A stretch of DNA of 56,948 nucleotides from Aerococcus sp. 1KP-2016 (GTDB lineage: Bacteria > Bacillota > Bacilli > Lactobacillales > Aerococcaceae), in the NCBI RefSeq assembly GCF_002252085.1, contig NZ_NEEY01000009.1, positions 1-56,948 of the forward strand. Direction: 5' to 3'. Below the pieces are notes generated by a model, which saw only the letters and a list, made by a program, of their open reading frames with translations, was not told the origin of the DNA and did no database searches. The number at the start of each line of letters is the position of its first letter. The first letter of the stretch is position 1. Below, piece after piece: positions 1 through 10,134 of this stretch. A program made the translations under genes and the position numbers.

Positions 1-138
1 ACGAAAGAAAATTCCATTACTTGCAATAAGAAAATCTGTTTTATGTTTTCATTATCATATTGATTAAATGTAAAGTGATTCACTTCCAACCACAAATAAT
101 GCCACATTTTATCTTGTAGGATATTAAATACAAAAAAA
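1..138. other. Window edge, no gene seen
   Basis: AT-rich sequence before the first repeat. I see no open reading frame with a ribosome binding site, no RNA gene and no clear hairpin here. It may be the far end of an intergenic region whose gene lies outside the window. Confidence 0.5.
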
Positions 139-527
139 GAGGCTGGGACAAAACAAAAAATTAAAATCATAGATTTTTCGTCCTTACAGTGTACGTTCCT
201 TGTGAGCCGTGGGACCTTTGAAAGCCAGGGTCTTTCAATTTGAAATCGAGCTAAGGTCTCGATTTCATCCTATTTCACGGCTAAGGAACTACACTTTCAG
301 TCCTTTAACCTGTTCCCATGATATGTTTCAATCAAAATTTATAAAGATTTTTCAAAGTAAAGAGGCTGGGACAAAAGGTCTCTCAAAAAAATTCACGCCC
401 AAAACTATGAACTTTTTTGTTCAGTAGTGGGAGTGTATTTTTCTATATCTTTATAAAAATAAACGAAAGTGGGACTACTTTTTTCGCAAAAGTAGTTTTG
501 TCCCAGCCTCTTTTAGAGGCCTTTTTT
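139..527 (+). repeat. Structured intergenic repeat, copy 1 (composite)
   Basis: The left end is GAGGCTGGGACAAAA (139-153) and the right end is TTTTGTCCCAGCCTC (496-510). The first part (about 160-350) matches the three other copies in the window. It folds on itself: a stretch containing GTTCCTTGTGAGCCGTG is complementary, with small bulges, to a later stretch containing CACGGCTAAGGAACTAC, and between them lies an inner hairpin of GAAATCGAG and CTCGATTTC. The second part (361-514) differs from the other copies and is listed separately. The element lies just past the 3' end of ribF. The short open frame inside it (209-427) looks like a by-product of the repeat. Confidence 0.85.
361..514. repeat. 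Nested inverted-repeat element inside repeat copy 1
   Basis: A second AGAGGCTGGGACAAAA (361-376) faces TTTTGTCCCAGCCTCTTTT (496-514) across about 120 bases unlike the other repeat copies. In those copies this place holds a short GGCGTACACAA / TTGTGTACGCC hairpin. An inner hairpin, CTACTTTT facing AAAAGTAG, lies near 474-496. It looks like a module swap or an insertion of a related element. Near the right end the sequence can also act as a transcription terminator for ribF on the minus strand. Confidence 0.6.
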
Positions 528-543
528 CCCAACCTTTTTTCTG

Positions 544-1497
544 TTATATATACGGAGAATAGGCAGTCAAATATGCTCTAGCTTGAGCTGCATCATCATC
601 CATTTGCGCTATAAGGCTTTCCATACCATCAAATTTCAATTCTGGTCGTAAGTATTGATGCCAATAAACAGTGACTGCTTCACCGTAAATTTCTTGATGG
701 AAATCTAATAAGAAAATTTCAACTGTACGTTTTCGATTCTCGCCAAAGGTAATATTAGTACCAATTGATGCGACACCTTGATACATGGTGCCGTTTATTA
801 GCATCTCAACAACATATACGCCTTCTTTAGGGATTAATGATTCACTTGGAATCATTAAATTGGCTGTTGGAAAGCCCATTTGCCGGCCACGTTTTTCACC
901 GTGAACAACAATTCCTTCAAGACTGTAAATGTAGCCCAGCTTTTCATTTGCATGACTTAATAAACCTGTCTCCAAATCTTGACGAATTTCAGTTGATCCA
1001 ACTTTCCCGTCTGCCTCAGCTAATTGTGCAACTTCAATAATTTGAAAGCGCTCCTTACTATGTTGTTTTAAAGTAGACATGTTGGCAACATCTTTTTTGC
1101 CATAGGTATAATCAAATCCAGCAACTACAGTTTGGGCATGTAAGCCGACCATATATTGATCCACAAAATCTTGAGGAGCCAGTTTTGAAAAAGCTGAAGT
1201 CAATTGCGCAACATATAAATAATCAACACCAAATTGAGCCATTAAACGTTGCTTTTCAACCATGGTGGTTAAATAAGTCACTTCTTCAGGTCGAATTTGT
1301 TGGTACATTATGCGTGGGGCCATGTTAAACGTCATTACAGCCAATGGTAGCTGCAAGCGATTCGCTTCTTTTCTAGCAGCCTCAATTACTGCCTGGTGCC
1401 CTCTATGCACACCGTCAAAGAAACCTAAAGCAAGGACTATATGACCTTGATAGACATCCTCTTGTTTGTATGGATGGTGTAAGTATATTGTCTCCAT
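544..1497 (-). CDS. ribF: Bifunctional riboflavin kinase / FAD synthetase
   Basis: 317 residues, the usual length for RibF. The N-terminal FAD synthetase half carries the nucleotidyltransferase motif GFFDGVHRGHQ (residues about 25-35). The C-terminal riboflavin kinase half carries GRQMGFPTANL (about 204-214). The enzyme phosphorylates riboflavin to FMN and adenylates FMN to FAD in the cytoplasm. The start is supported by AGGGAAGG six bases upstream of ATG. It lies 23 bases after truB on the same strand, the common truB-ribF pairing of Gram-positive bacteria, so the two are probably co-transcribed. Transcription would run into repeat copy 1. Confidence 0.96.
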   Translation of the reverse strand: METIYLHHPYKQEDVYQGHIVLALGFFDGVHRGHQAVIEAARKEANRLQLPLAVMTFNMAPRIMYQQIRPEEVTYLTTMVEKQRLMAQFGVDYLYVAQLTSAFSKLAPQDFVDQYMVGLHAQTVVAGFDYTYGKKDVANMSTLKQHSKERFQIIEVAQLAEADGKVGSTEIRQDLETGLLSHANEKLGYIYSLEGIVVHGEKRGRQMGFPTANLMIPSESLIPKEGVYVVEMLINGTMYQGVASIGTNITFGENRKRTVEIFLLDFHQEIYGEAVTVYWHQYLRPELKFDGMESLIAQMDDDAAQARAYLTAYSPYI

Positions 1498-1520
1498 AAA
1501 TTACCTTCCCTATCTATTCC

Positions 1521-2432
1521 TTAGAACATTTTTGTCGGTTTAATCTTACCATCTTTTGAAGGATGTAAGTCGTATAATGCTTTGATTTTATCATCTAAAA
1601 AAACAGTGACTGGCAGTTGATCCTGTAATTCCTTTGGCAGAACATTTAAATCTAAGACCGAGCCATTGTCTATTAATTTGTGTAAAATGACTTCTGTAGA
1701 AGATACGTGCCACTGCGGATATACCGACAATGATTCTTCAATACTTACTAGCCACGAAAAATCGTCCTTTTCCACTGCTTCACGCAGTTGGTCTAGGGTG
1801 AGGCAGTCGTCTTGACTAAAAGGCGTAGACGCCGCTCTCGTAAGGCTCGTCATAGTTGCAGGTACACCAAGTGTGACACCCAAGTCGCTTGCCAAAGTTC
1901 GTACATAAGTACCCTTACCGCAAACCACTTTAAACTGAAAATGTTGACGTCCATCTGCTAAGGTTGAAGCACTCGTCATTTCGAATGCATCTACATAAAC
2001 TGGATGCTCAGGTCGCTCAACCGCTATTCCCTCACGTGCATATTCGTAAAGACGTTTGCCATTCACTTTAATTGCTGAGAACATTGGTGGAATTTGGACA
2101 ATATGCCCTGTTAACTTTTGCATGGCCTCTTGAATAGCTTTATCGGAAATAGCTGTTTCAATCACTTCCTCACGGACGATTTCCCCATCTAAATCCTCAG
2201 TTGTTGTTGCAAAACCAAAGGTAATTTCACCAGTATAAACTTTGGTTTTATCCATTAATAATTCCACTAATTTAGTCCCACTACCTAAGCAAATAGGGAG
2301 GACACCGTCAACATTTGGGTCTAACGTTCCCGTATGACCAACTTTTTTCATATGTAATATTTTTCTGACCTTAAAGACACAGTCATGACTTGTCATGCCG
2401 CGTTCTTTCCATAAAGGTAAAATTCCGTCCAT
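1521..2432 (-). CDS. truB: tRNA pseudouridine(55) synthase TruB
   Basis: 303 residues. Makes pseudouridine 55 in the T-loop of tRNAs. The catalytic motif GHTGTLDPNVDGVLP is present with its aspartate at about residue 38, together with the following KVCGKGTYVRTLASDLG block typical of the family. The start has GAGGTGAG upstream of ATG. It is the upstream partner of ribF. A stem-loop terminator between it and the epuA-like gene suggests that truB-ribF is its own unit. Confidence 0.96.
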   Translation of the reverse strand: MDGILPLWKERGMTSHDCVFKVRKILHMKKVGHTGTLDPNVDGVLPICLGSGTKLVELLMDKTKVYTGEITFGFATTTEDLDGEIVREEVIETAISDKAIQEAMQKLTGHIVQIPPMFSAIKVNGKRLYEYAREGIAVERPEHPVYVDAFEMTSASTLADGRQHFQFKVVCGKGTYVRTLASDLGVTLGVPATMTSLTRAASTPFSQDDCLTLDQLREAVEKDDFSWLVSIEESLSVYPQWHVSSTEVILHKLIDNGSVLDLNVLPKELQDQLPVTVFLDDKIKALYDLHPSKDGKIKPTKMF

Positions 2433-2520
2433 TTACTCACCTCATATCTAAGATATTGTAACATATGGTCAAGAACTTGCAGTAGGAAAAATCTAAAGAA
2501 GACGATAAAAGACATCAAAA

Positions 2521-2557
2521 AACCGGGCAGCAAATTGCTACTACCCGGTACTTTTCA
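2521..2557 (-). terminator. Rho-independent terminator after murA/epuA-like unit
   Basis: On the minus strand ACCGGGTAG pairs with CTGCCCGGT (one G-T pair) around a short A/T-rich loop and is followed by TTTTTT. It closes the murA to epuA-like unit and separates it from truB. Confidence 0.85.
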
Positions 2558-2570
2558 TATACTTCGTCTT

Positions 2571-2762
2571 CTATTTGATAAACGAAAATACATGGTTCCA
2601 TGTTTTACTACTTAAAAAATTAAAAGGTGAATTATCAGAAGAAACACCATAGCCTATAATACCACCAATGATAAAAAGTACTATAGACAGGATTAAAATG
2701 ACAATACCCCAAAATAAAAATTTCTTCCATGGTGCGTCTAAATATTGATGGAATTGTTTCAT
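2571..2762 (-). CDS. EpuA-like small membrane protein
   Basis: 63 residues: a short basic N-terminus (MKQFHQYLDAPWKKF), then one strongly hydrophobic segment (about residues 15-38) rich in I, L, V and G, then a polar tail. A small one-helix protein directly after murA is the usual position of the EpuA family (sometimes labelled 'RNA polymerase subunit beta') in streptococci and relatives. The call rests on position, length and topology. Function is not known. It follows murA by 11 bases with TAGGGGATA as ribosome binding site, so the two are co-expressed. Confidence 0.7.
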   Translation of the reverse strand: MKQFHQYLDAPWKKFLFWGIVILILSIVLFIIGGIIGYGVSSDNSPFNFLSSKTWNHVFSFIK

Positions 2763-2773
2763 ATTATCCCCTA

Positions 2774-4078
2774 CTAATCTAATAATGCTTCAAGTTCTGC
2801 GTCTGTTTTACCGTCTACGTCAACACGTAATACATTTGCACCTAAGGCTTGTAATTTCTTTTCAAAAGAATGGTAGCCACGGTCTAAATATTTTAATTCA
2901 GAAACTTTCGTTAAACCTTCCGCACGTAAACCAGCGAGAATTAAAGCAGCTGCAGAACGTAAATCAGAAGCTGCCACTGCAGCACCTTGAAGTTTTGCTG
3001 GACCAGTAATAATCGCAGTATCTCCATTAATTGAGAAGTTTGCATTCATTCGACGCAATTCTTCCAAATGCATAAAACGGTTTTCAAAAACAGTTTCTTC
3101 CATTTCAGAAGTGCCTTCTGCTAACGCCTGTGCTACTGTGTATGGTGATTGAATATCAGTTGGGAAACCTGGGTATGGTAAAGTTCTCGCTTTTGTTGCT
3201 TTTAATACGGCAGATCCTTGTACACGAACACCAGATACATCTTCAGTAATTGTTGCGCCTAATTCTTTTAATTTAGAAATAAGCGGTTGATTATGTTCTG
3301 AAATGGCATCTTCGATGTATACGTCACCTTCGGTAATTGCAGTAGCAACCATAAATGTACCTGCTTCAATACGGTCTGGAATGACAGTATGCTCAGTACC
3401 AGTTAGGCTTTCAACACCGCGAATCTTGATTGTATCAGTACCTGCACCTTGAACATGCCCACCCATTTTATTAATAAAGTTAGCTAAGTCTACGATTTCA
3501 GGTTCACGTGCTACGTTTTCAATTATAGTGGTGCCCTCTGCTAGGGCTGCGGCCATCATAATATTTTGGGTAGCACCAACACTTGGGAAATCTAAATAAA
3601 TATTAGCACCAATCAATTTTTCAGCAACAGCTTCTACATACCCTGCGGTAGTCGTTACTTTAGCACCTAAAGCTTCAAAACCTTTTACATGCAAGTCAAT
3701 TGGACGAGAGCCAATTGCACAACCACCAGGCATGGCAAATTTAGCATGTCCGTAACGAGACAATAAAGGCCCCATTACAACGATACTTGCACGCATTTTA
3801 CTAACAAGTTCAAATGGTGCTTCAGTTGTTAATTCTTTTGTAGCATCAACAATGATTTCGTAATTCGTTTCATCAAAATCAACAGTTGCATTCAAATTAC
3901 GCAATACGTCATTCATTACGTATACGTCTGAAAGTAATGAAGCATTTGAGATGTGGCTTTGGCCTTTATCTGCTAACAAAGTTGCAGCTAATAAAGGTAA
4001 AACCGCATTTTTAGCCCCGTCAATTTTTACGTGGCCTTCTAATCGGTTGCCACCTTTAATTATCATATTTTCCGTCAT
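2774..4078 (-). CDS. murA: UDP-N-acetylglucosamine 1-carboxyvinyltransferase
   Basis: 434 residues. First committed step of peptidoglycan synthesis: transfers enolpyruvate from PEP to UDP-GlcNAc in the cytoplasm. The loop [19 protein letters not shown] contains the PEP-binding cysteine (the site alkylated by fosfomycin), so the enzyme should be fosfomycin-sensitive at this residue. The [15 protein letters not shown] block near the N-terminus is also typical. ATG is preceded by AGGTGATA. The gap to upp (100 bases) probably holds the promoter for murA and the epuA-like gene. Confidence 0.97.
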   Translation of the reverse strand: MTENMIIKGGNRLEGHVKIDGAKNAVLPLLAATLLADKGQSHISNASLLSDVYVMNDVLRNLNATVDFDETNYEIIVDATKELTTEAPFELVSKMRASIVVMGPLLSRYGHAKFAMPGGCAIGSRPIDLHVKGFEALGAKVTTTAGYVEAVAEKLIGANIYLDFPSVGATQNIMMAAALAEGTTIIENVAREPEIVDLANFINKMGGHVQGAGTDTIKIRGVESLTGTEHTVIPDRIEAGTFMVATAITEGDVYIEDAISEHNQPLISKLKELGATITEDVSGVRVQGSAVLKATKARTLPYPGFPTDIQSPYTVAQALAEGTSEMEETVFENRFMHLEELRRMNANFSINGDTAIITGPAKLQGAAVAASDLRSAAALILAGLRAEGLTKVSELKYLDRGYHSFEKKLQALGANVLRVDVDGKTDAELEALLD

Positions 4079-4178
4079 TTCATTATCACCTATCTAAATT
4101 TATATTTATTGACCTTATTATGTCATTTATTTTTATGCGAACATATCAAGGTTAGCATATAAGTCTAAACAATGACAA

Positions 4179-4814
4179 TTATAATGTACCGAATAATCGG
4201 TCACCAGCATCGCCAAGACCTGGCAAAATGTAGCCATCTTCGTTTAATTTTTCATCTAAGGCAGCTGTATAAATATCTACTTGCGGATATGCTGCTTGCA
4301 ATGCTTTAACGCCTTCAGGTGCAGCCACAAGGCACACAAATTTAACATTTACTGGATCAACGTTACGTTTCACTAATGAATCAATGGCCATAATTGCAGA
4401 ACCACCTGTAGCTAACATTGGGTCAACAACAATTACTTCACGTTCATCGATATCTTGAGGCATTTTAAAGAAATATTCTTGAGGTTCCAAAGTTTCTTCA
4501 TCACGGAACATACCAATATGCCCTACTTTTGCAGCAGGTGTTAATAATAACATGCCGTCAACCATACCCAAACCAGCACGTAAGATTGGCGCAATTGCCA
4601 ATTTTTTACCAGAAATAACTTTTTGAGTTGTTTTCATCAATGGTGTTTCAATTTCAATATCTTCCACTGATAAATCACGAGTTACTTCGTAACCTAAAAA
4701 CATCGTGATTTCATTTACTAATTCACGGAAACCTTTTGTACCTAAGTTCTTATCACGTAACATAGCCATTTTATGTTGAACCAATGGATGATCAATTACA
4801 ACTAACTTACTCAT
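4179..4814 (-). CDS. upp: Uracil phosphoribosyltransferase
   Basis: 211 residues. Converts uracil and PRPP to UMP (pyrimidine salvage). The PRPP-binding motif [14 protein letters not shown] is intact, as is the C-terminal [13 protein letters not shown] block. ATG has GAGGTAA upstream. glyA-upp order is common in Firmicutes. Here a hairpin lies between them and a CGAACAAT sequence (see 4849-4863) precedes upp, so upp may have its own promoter. The window also encodes a uracil permease (51075-52376), which would supply the substrate. Confidence 0.97.
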   Translation of the reverse strand: MSKLVVIDHPLVQHKMAMLRDKNLGTKGFRELVNEITMFLGYEVTRDLSVEDIEIETPLMKTTQKVISGKKLAIAPILRAGLGMVDGMLLLTPAAKVGHIGMFRDEETLEPQEYFFKMPQDIDEREVIVVDPMLATGGSAIMAIDSLVKRNVDPVNVKFVCLVAAPEGVKALQAAYPQVDIYTAALDEKLNEDGYILPGLGDAGDRLFGTL

Positions 4815-4848
4815 TAATGATTACCTCAATCTTTCTTTATCCTGTTTT

Positions 4849-4863
4849 TTACATTGTTCGTAA
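4849..4863 (-). promoter_or_regulatory. Possible PurR box upstream of upp
   Basis: The minus strand reads TTACGAACAATG about 40 bases before the upp start. CGAACAAT is the core of the Gram-positive PurR box. The same core is found upstream of the nucleoside transporter operon (about 24972-24982). The match is short and could be chance. Confidence 0.25.
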
Positions 4864-4897
4864 TTGGCTTAAACCTAAAACATTATACAGAATATAA

Positions 4898-4927
4898 AGC
4901 GTTCATGCAAGTGGTTACATGAACGCT
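4898..4927 (-). terminator. Stem-loop after glyA
   Basis: AGCGTTCATG and CATGAACGCT form a perfect 10-base stem with a 10-base loop just past the glyA stop codon. The U-tract is poor (TTATAT), so termination may be partial. Confidence 0.6.
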
Positions 4928-4934
4928 AAATTGA

Positions 4935-6151
4935 TTATTTTAATGGGAATTTACTTACTAAAGTTTTTACTGCATCTTTTACTTCACTATATACTTCTTG
5001 ATCATCATAGTTTTTAATGATTTTTGCAATTAATTGAGCTACTGTCGTTGCTTCAGTCTCTTTAAAACCGCGAGTGGTGATAGCTGGAGTTCCTATACGA
5101 ATACCACTTGTTTTGAATGGGCTTAAAGTTTCATTTGGAATTGTATTCTTGTTTACTGTAATACCAACTTCATCTAAAGCAACTTCGATATCAGCACCTG
5201 TTACACCAAAATCAACAACTTTTAATAATAGCATATGGTTATCCGTACCACCAGAAACCATAGGAATGCCTTCTGCTTCAAATACTGCTTCAAAAGCTTT
5301 AGCATTCTTAATAATTTGTGCTTGGTAGTCTTTAAAGTCATCTTGCAAAGCTTCACCAAAAGCAACAGCTTTTGCAGCAATTACATGCTCTAGTGGCCCA
5401 CCCTGGATACCGGGGAAAATTGCAGAATTCAATTTTTTACCATAAGTAGCATTTCCTGAAAGGATTAAACCACCACGAGGTCCACGTAATGTTTTATGTG
5501 TTGTAGAAGTAACGACATCTGCATATGGAATTGGGTTTGGATGTAAATCAGCTGCTACTAAACCAGCAATATGCGCCATATCTACCATAAAGTAAGCATT
5601 AACATCTTTAGCAATTTGACTGATACGTTCAAAATCAATGGTACGTGTGTATGCTGATGCACCTGCAACGATTAATTTAGGTTGATGTTCTTGAGCTAAA
5701 CGTTCGATTTCATCATAATCAATGCGTTCGTCCACGGGGCTAACGTTATAATTGACAAAATTGTATTTTTTACCAGAGAAATTAACTTTTGAACCATGTG
5801 TTAAATGGCCACCATCTGTTAGGTTCATACCCAAAACAAGGTCACCGGGTTCTAAGAAGGCATCATAAACAGCCATATTTGCTTGAGAACCTGAATGTGG
5901 TTGTACATTTGCATAAGCTGCGCTAAATAATTCTTTGGCACGGTCAATTGCTAAGTTTTCTTATCTACTACTTCACAACCACCATAGTAACGTTTTCCAG
6001 GGTAACCTTCGGCATATTTATTGGTTGCTACTGAACCTTGCGCATCTCGTACGGCTTGAGAAACCCAGTTTTCACTGGCAATTAATTCAATACCATTTTG
6101 TTGACGTTCTAATTCTTCGTTTAATAAATCAAATACAATATCTTTTTCCAT
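4935..6151 (-). CDS. glyA: Serine hydroxymethyltransferase (apparent frameshift near 5960)
   Basis: Interconverts serine and glycine and loads one-carbon units on tetrahydrofolate; PLP-dependent. The N-terminal 60 or so residues (ELIASENW..., [14 protein letters not shown]) and the rest ([11 protein letters not shown]..., PLP-lysine in [13 protein letters not shown]) lie in two frames that join near 5955-5965 if one base is added. The full length is then 405 residues, normal for GlyA. The enzyme is central to one-carbon metabolism and both parts are otherwise intact, so a sequencing deletion is more likely than true loss. The start has GGAGGC upstream. Confidence 0.93.
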
Positions 6152-6205
6152 TTATTGTTAGCCTCCATTGTCTATAAGTAGACAAATTTTTTGGTGTTAC
6201 GAAAA

Positions 6206-7230
6206 TTATTCCATTACCACTGAACTTGCTTTGATTAAGCGATTGCGGTAGGCACTATTTTCCTCTTCATCTGGGAAAAGTTCAACCACAATTTGGGTAA
6301 TTTCAGGTACATCATCGAAGGTTCTCAGTGCAGAAAATAAAGTATGCGTAGCACTGGTGATATCTTCGCCAAGAGAGAAAGTTGCTCGAGCACGAGTACC
6401 GTATTCAGCCAGGGTTTGAGTTGTTGCTGCAAGTGCAAAAGGCATGTTTTGATTTTCCAAATCTTGTAACACATTCGCCATTTCATCATAACTTACTGCC
6501 ATGACAGGTTGATCTGGCTATAGTGAATATATTTCATGCCGGGTGCTTTTGGTGCCGTGGTATCATCACTCGCAATGCTACCCCCAATAAAGATTGGCAC
6601 ATTATCAATGACTTTCTCAATCATAGATTTTGTAATGAAACCAGGTCGCAAAATAATTAGGCCCCGCTCATCAGTTAAATCTAAAACGGTCGATTCCACA
6701 CCAATACGGGTAGGATCTGCATTCACAATGCCTCCGATTTTACCATCAAAGTCATGTTTGACATGTTCCACTTTAGTTGGACTTGGTTTGCCAGAAATAT
6801 TAGCTGAAGGTCCTACTAAAGGGAAGCCAGTTAATCGAATCAATTCACGCGTTGTATCAAGGTCTGGTAAGCGAATACCTACCGTATCCATCCCCCCTGT
6901 AACAACAGCCGGAAAAGTATCCGCTTTAACTGGTACAACAAGCGTCAACGGTCCCGGCCAGAATGCATCACTTAATTTTTCAATGAGCGAATGACGCATT
7001 TGATCGTCATCCTGCATAAATTCAAAAATATCCTCTGCATCAGCTATATGAACAATCAAGGGATTGTCACTAGGGCGCCCTTTTACTGTGTATACGGATT
7101 TTACAGCCGCTTCGTTATTTGCAATTGCACCCAAACCGAATACTGTTTCCGTTGGGAATGCGACTAATTTACCAGCACGAAGTAATTGAGCACCTTCTTC
7201 TAGTTGATTTGCCTGAATGATTTTTGTCAT
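6206..7230 (-). CDS. ywlC: L-threonylcarbamoyladenylate synthase, Sua5/YwlC type (apparent frameshift near 6516)
   Basis: Makes threonylcarbamoyl-AMP for the t6A modification of ANN-decoding tRNAs. The YrdC domain is clear (LVAFPTETVFGLGA; KGRPSDNPL; GPSANISGKPSPT). The frame stops just after the linker APGMKYIHYS. The C-terminal Sua5 domain continues in another frame (PDQPVMAVSYDEM... to NRLIKASS). Adding one base near 6516 gives 341 residues, matching full-length YwlC. The 98-residue frame at 6206-6502 is therefore not a separate gene. I chose ATG at 7230 because AAAGGGG lies 11 bases upstream; an earlier ATG at 7272 lacks one. It sits between prmC and glyA, a common order. Confidence 0.9.
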
Positions 7231-7298
7231 AACAGAGAAAACCCCTTTCATCTCGTATTTATATTTTAACATGTTCTATTAAAATTGTATCTATATTT

Positions 7299-8153
7299 TT
7301 ATGAATTTATCCATAAAATACGGTCGTTACCCGTGTAATCCTGGATAATGTTTGCTTTTAAGTTGGGAAACATGGCTTTCGCACGTGTTAGCAAGTGTCT
7401 ACCTTGCTTATATCCGAACTCTGCGATGAAGTGTGCGTCAGAGGTAAGGTGATCATTTAACCCCTCAAAAAGGCGCCAGTAAATATCGTAGCCACTATCA
7501 TCGGCAAATAAGGCACCCTTGGGTTCATATAATAATGTAGAAAGTGACATGACATCTGTCTCATCCTCACTTATATATGGCGGGTTAGAAATAATCACAT
7601 CAAATTTTTCGTTTGCCACGGGATCATACAAATCCCCCAGTTCAAATCGAATAGTTGTATTTTTGGCCTGAGCATTTTCTTTTGCAACAGCTAAGGCTTC
7701 TGGTGAAATGTCTGTTGCCGTAATTTGCAGATTTGGATAATGTGTTTTTAAAGTAATTGCAATTATACCTGTCCCCGTCCCAATATCTAAAATTTTGGCA
7801 TCCGGTTTAATCTGCCCATTTTTGATTAATTTGAACACAAAAGTTACAAGATCTTCTGTTTCTTGTCTCGGAATTAAAGTTGCAGGTGTTACTTTGAAGT
7901 CTTCACCATAAAACCACGCTTTACCAACGATATACTGCCACGGATAATTTTCAGTCACTACTTTATGAATAGCTTCAACATAGGCATCCTTTAATTCACT
8001 AGGCATGGTATCTTGGCGATGTATTTGCCAATCTGAAACTGAAAAATCTGCCATGTCTAACATCAAGTGATATGCAATTTCTGCTTCATGGTTATTTTCA
8101 TCTAAAAAAGAAGAGGCCCATGCTTGGACCTCTAAGTACGTCGTATTAATCAT
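7299..8153 (-). CDS. prmC: Release factor glutamine methyltransferase PrmC
   Basis: 284 residues. Methylates the glutamine of the GGQ motif in release factors, using SAM. The SAM-binding motif [15 protein letters not shown] and the catalytic NPPY ([12 protein letters not shown]) are present. An N-terminal helical region precedes the methyltransferase domain. Its ATG overlaps the last 8 bases of prfA, so translation is coupled to that of its substrate, RF1. Confidence 0.96.
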   Translation of the reverse strand: MINTTYLEVQAWASSFLDENNHEAEIAYHLMLDMADFSVSDWQIHRQDTMPSELKDAYVEAIHKVVTENYPWQYIVGKAWFYGEDFKVTPATLIPRQETEDLVTFVFKLIKNGQIKPDAKILDIGTGTGIIAITLKTHYPNLQITATDISPEALAVAKENAQAKNTTIRFELGDLYDPVANEKFDVIISNPPYISEDETDVMSLSTLLYEPKGALFADDSGYDIYWRLFEGLNDHLTSDAHFIAEFGYKQGRHLLTRAKAMFPNLKANIIQDYTGNDRILWINS

Positions 8154-9219
8154 TTAACTCCTCTAATTTATTGGCTTGGTCAGCTAATAGTAAAGCGTCA
8201 ACGATTTCATCCAACTCACCACTCATAATACGGTCTAATTTTTGAATGGTTAAACCGATTCGGTGATCAGTTACACGGTTTTGTGGATAATTATATGTAC
8301 GGATACGTTCAGAACGATCACCAGTACCCACCAAGTTTTTACGTTGAGAATCATATTCATTTTGTTGCTCAGAAGCCAATTTTTCATAAACACGAGAACG
8401 TAAAATCATCATAGCTTTATCTTTATTTTGTTGTTGCGAACGTTGGTCTTGCATAGATACAACAATACCCGTTGGAATATGCGTTAAACGTACGGCAGAT
8501 GATGTTTTGTTGACATGTTGTCCACCTGCACCAGACGCACGGAAAATATCAAGACGGATATCTTTATCATCTAAATCGAAGTCAACGTCCTCAAGTTCGG
8601 GCATGACACCTACAGTTGCAGTCGATGTATGTACACGGCCTTGAGACTCAGTGTCTGGTACACGTTGCACACGATGTGCGCCTGATTCAAATTTTAATTT
8701 AGAGTATACGTTGTCCCCTTGAATTTGCAGTGTGATTTCTTTATAACCACCAATATCATTACTTGAAGATTCAACAACTTCTACACGCCAACCTTGGTTA
8801 GTTGCATAACGATTGTACATTTCGTATAAGTCGCCAGCAAATAATTGTGCTTCATCTCCACCTGCGGCACCACGAATTTCCATGATAATATTTTTGTCAT
8901 CGTTAGGATCAGAAGGTATCATTAAGCGTTTGATTTCTTCTTCAAGTTGTTCGCGTTCTTCTTTAAGTTCTTTTAACTCTTCTTTAGCTAACTCTGTCAT
9001 TTCATCGTCAGTAGTTTCAGCTAATAACTCTTCAGTATCAGCAATACCTTCAACAACTTCTTTGTAGTGGGTAAATGTTTCTACTTTTGGACGTAAATCC
9101 GCTTCTTCTTTTGAAATGGCACGGAAACGTTGGTTATCATTAATAACATCCGGGTCACTCATAAGCTCTGTTACTTCAGCGTAACGAGCGATAAATGAAT
9201 CTAATTGATCATTAAACAT
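8146..9219 (-). CDS. prfA: Peptide chain release factor 1
   Basis: 357 residues. Recognises UAA/UAG and triggers peptide release. The GGQ motif is in [17 protein letters not shown]. The codon-recognition domain and the C-terminal RNPQNRVTD-type block ([14 protein letters not shown]) are intact. No programmed frameshift is needed and prmC follows, which favours RF1 over RF2. The start has only a short AGAG ribosome binding site. Confidence 0.96.
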   Translation of the reverse strand: MFNDQLDSFIARYAEVTELMSDPDVINDNQRFRAISKEEADLRPKVETFTHYKEVVEGIADTEELLAETTDDEMTELAKEELKELKEEREQLEEEIKRLMIPSDPNDDKNIIMEIRGAAGGDEAQLFAGDLYEMYNRYATNQGWRVEVVESSSNDIGGYKEITLQIQGDNVYSKLKFESGAHRVQRVPDTESQGRVHTSTATVGVMPELEDVDFDLDDKDIRLDIFRASGAGGQHVNKTSSAVRLTHIPTGIVVSMQDQRSQQQNKDKAMMILRSRVYEKLASEQQNEYDSQRKNLVGTGDRSERIRTYNYPQNRVTDHRIGLTIQKLDRIMSGELDEIVDALLLADQANKLEELND

Positions 9220-9285
9220 TGTTTCAACTCTTTTCTATAGCTTTTATACTTGTGTGCTTGAATAATAGGACTTTTCAATTAATGC

Positions 9286-9906
9286 CTAAGCTTCATTGTT
9301 GCGTTCAATATAAATTTTACCATCTTTCAATGGTGGGTGGTGATAATGTTTACGACATACTGGATAATATGCCTCATTACCGCCAATTTGAACCTGTGCG
9401 CCTTCATAGACAGGATGTCCTTCAGAGACACGCATGTTCATAGTTGCTTTCTTGGCACAGAACCAGCAAATTGTTTTCACTTCTTCTATTTTATCTGCTA
9501 ACAATAGTAGGTATTTAGACCCTTCAAACAAATTATTTAGGAAATCATTTTTTAGGCCAAATGCCATGACAGGAATATTCAGATCATCCACAATACGTGC
9601 GAGTTGATAAATATGCTCTTTCTTCAAGAACTGTGCTTCATCAATCAAGATACAGTAAATTTTCTCATTAGTTTCACGTAAGTATTGAACAAGGTCTTCA
9701 TACACATCTGTATCTTCAGCAATTGCTCTAGCGGCTCTTTCTTCACCAACACGACTAGATACGTTTCCTACACCTGCACGATTATCCACCGCACTCGTAT
9801 AGACTAAAACATGCTTATTTTGTTCTTCATAGTTATGTGCTACTTTAATAATCTCAAATGATTTACCACTGTTCATCGCACCGTAACGGAAAAATAATTG
9901 CGCCAT
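9286..9906 (-). CDS. tdk: Thymidine kinase
   Basis: About 206 residues from the ATG at 9906, which has TAGGAGTG upstream; an 11-residue longer reading exists without support. Phosphorylates thymidine to dTMP. The P-loop is [15 protein letters not shown] provides the Walker B region, and the zinc lid has CWFC and a later CRKH. Type II (bacterial) family. It heads the tdk-prfA-prmC-ywlC-glyA-upp series, a conserved Firmicutes order. murT diverges from it across about 230 bases. Confidence 0.95.
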   Translation of the reverse strand: MAQLFFRYGAMNSGKSFEIIKVAHNYEEQNKHVLVYTSAVDNRAGVGNVSSRVGEERAARAIAEDTDVYEDLVQYLRETNEKIYCILIDEAQFLKKEHIYQLARIVDDLNIPVMAFGLKNDFLNNLFEGSKYLLLLADKIEEVKTICWFCAKKATMNMRVSEGHPVYEGAQVQIGGNEAYYPVCRKHYHHPPLKDGKIYIERNNEA

Positions 9907-10134
9907 CCAAACACTCCTATCCAATTTATATCGATACACTCAACTATTCATTTTACTTTTAAACCTGTCTCTAGTCAATTTTTATTCAGTATTTCTCTAC
10001 GAATTACGTAAAATAAGCAGGTGAATTTTTAAAGAAATCTTAAATGCCCTGATTTTTTTCAGAAAAATCATCTCTTATGGTAAAATTGTTCTACGAGAGT
10101 TCGAATGAACATTGAATAATGGAGGAGCGCCAAT

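Noticed and set aside
209-427. 72-residue open frame with a near-identical counterpart at 12771-13007
   Set aside because: Both lie inside repeat copies, have no ribosome binding site, and their similarity is fully explained by the repeated DNA; copies 3 and 4 do not keep the frame.
6206-6502. 98-residue frame as a separate hypothetical gene
   Set aside because: It reads as the Sua5 C-terminal domain of ywlC, joined by one missing base near 6516; restored length fits the family.
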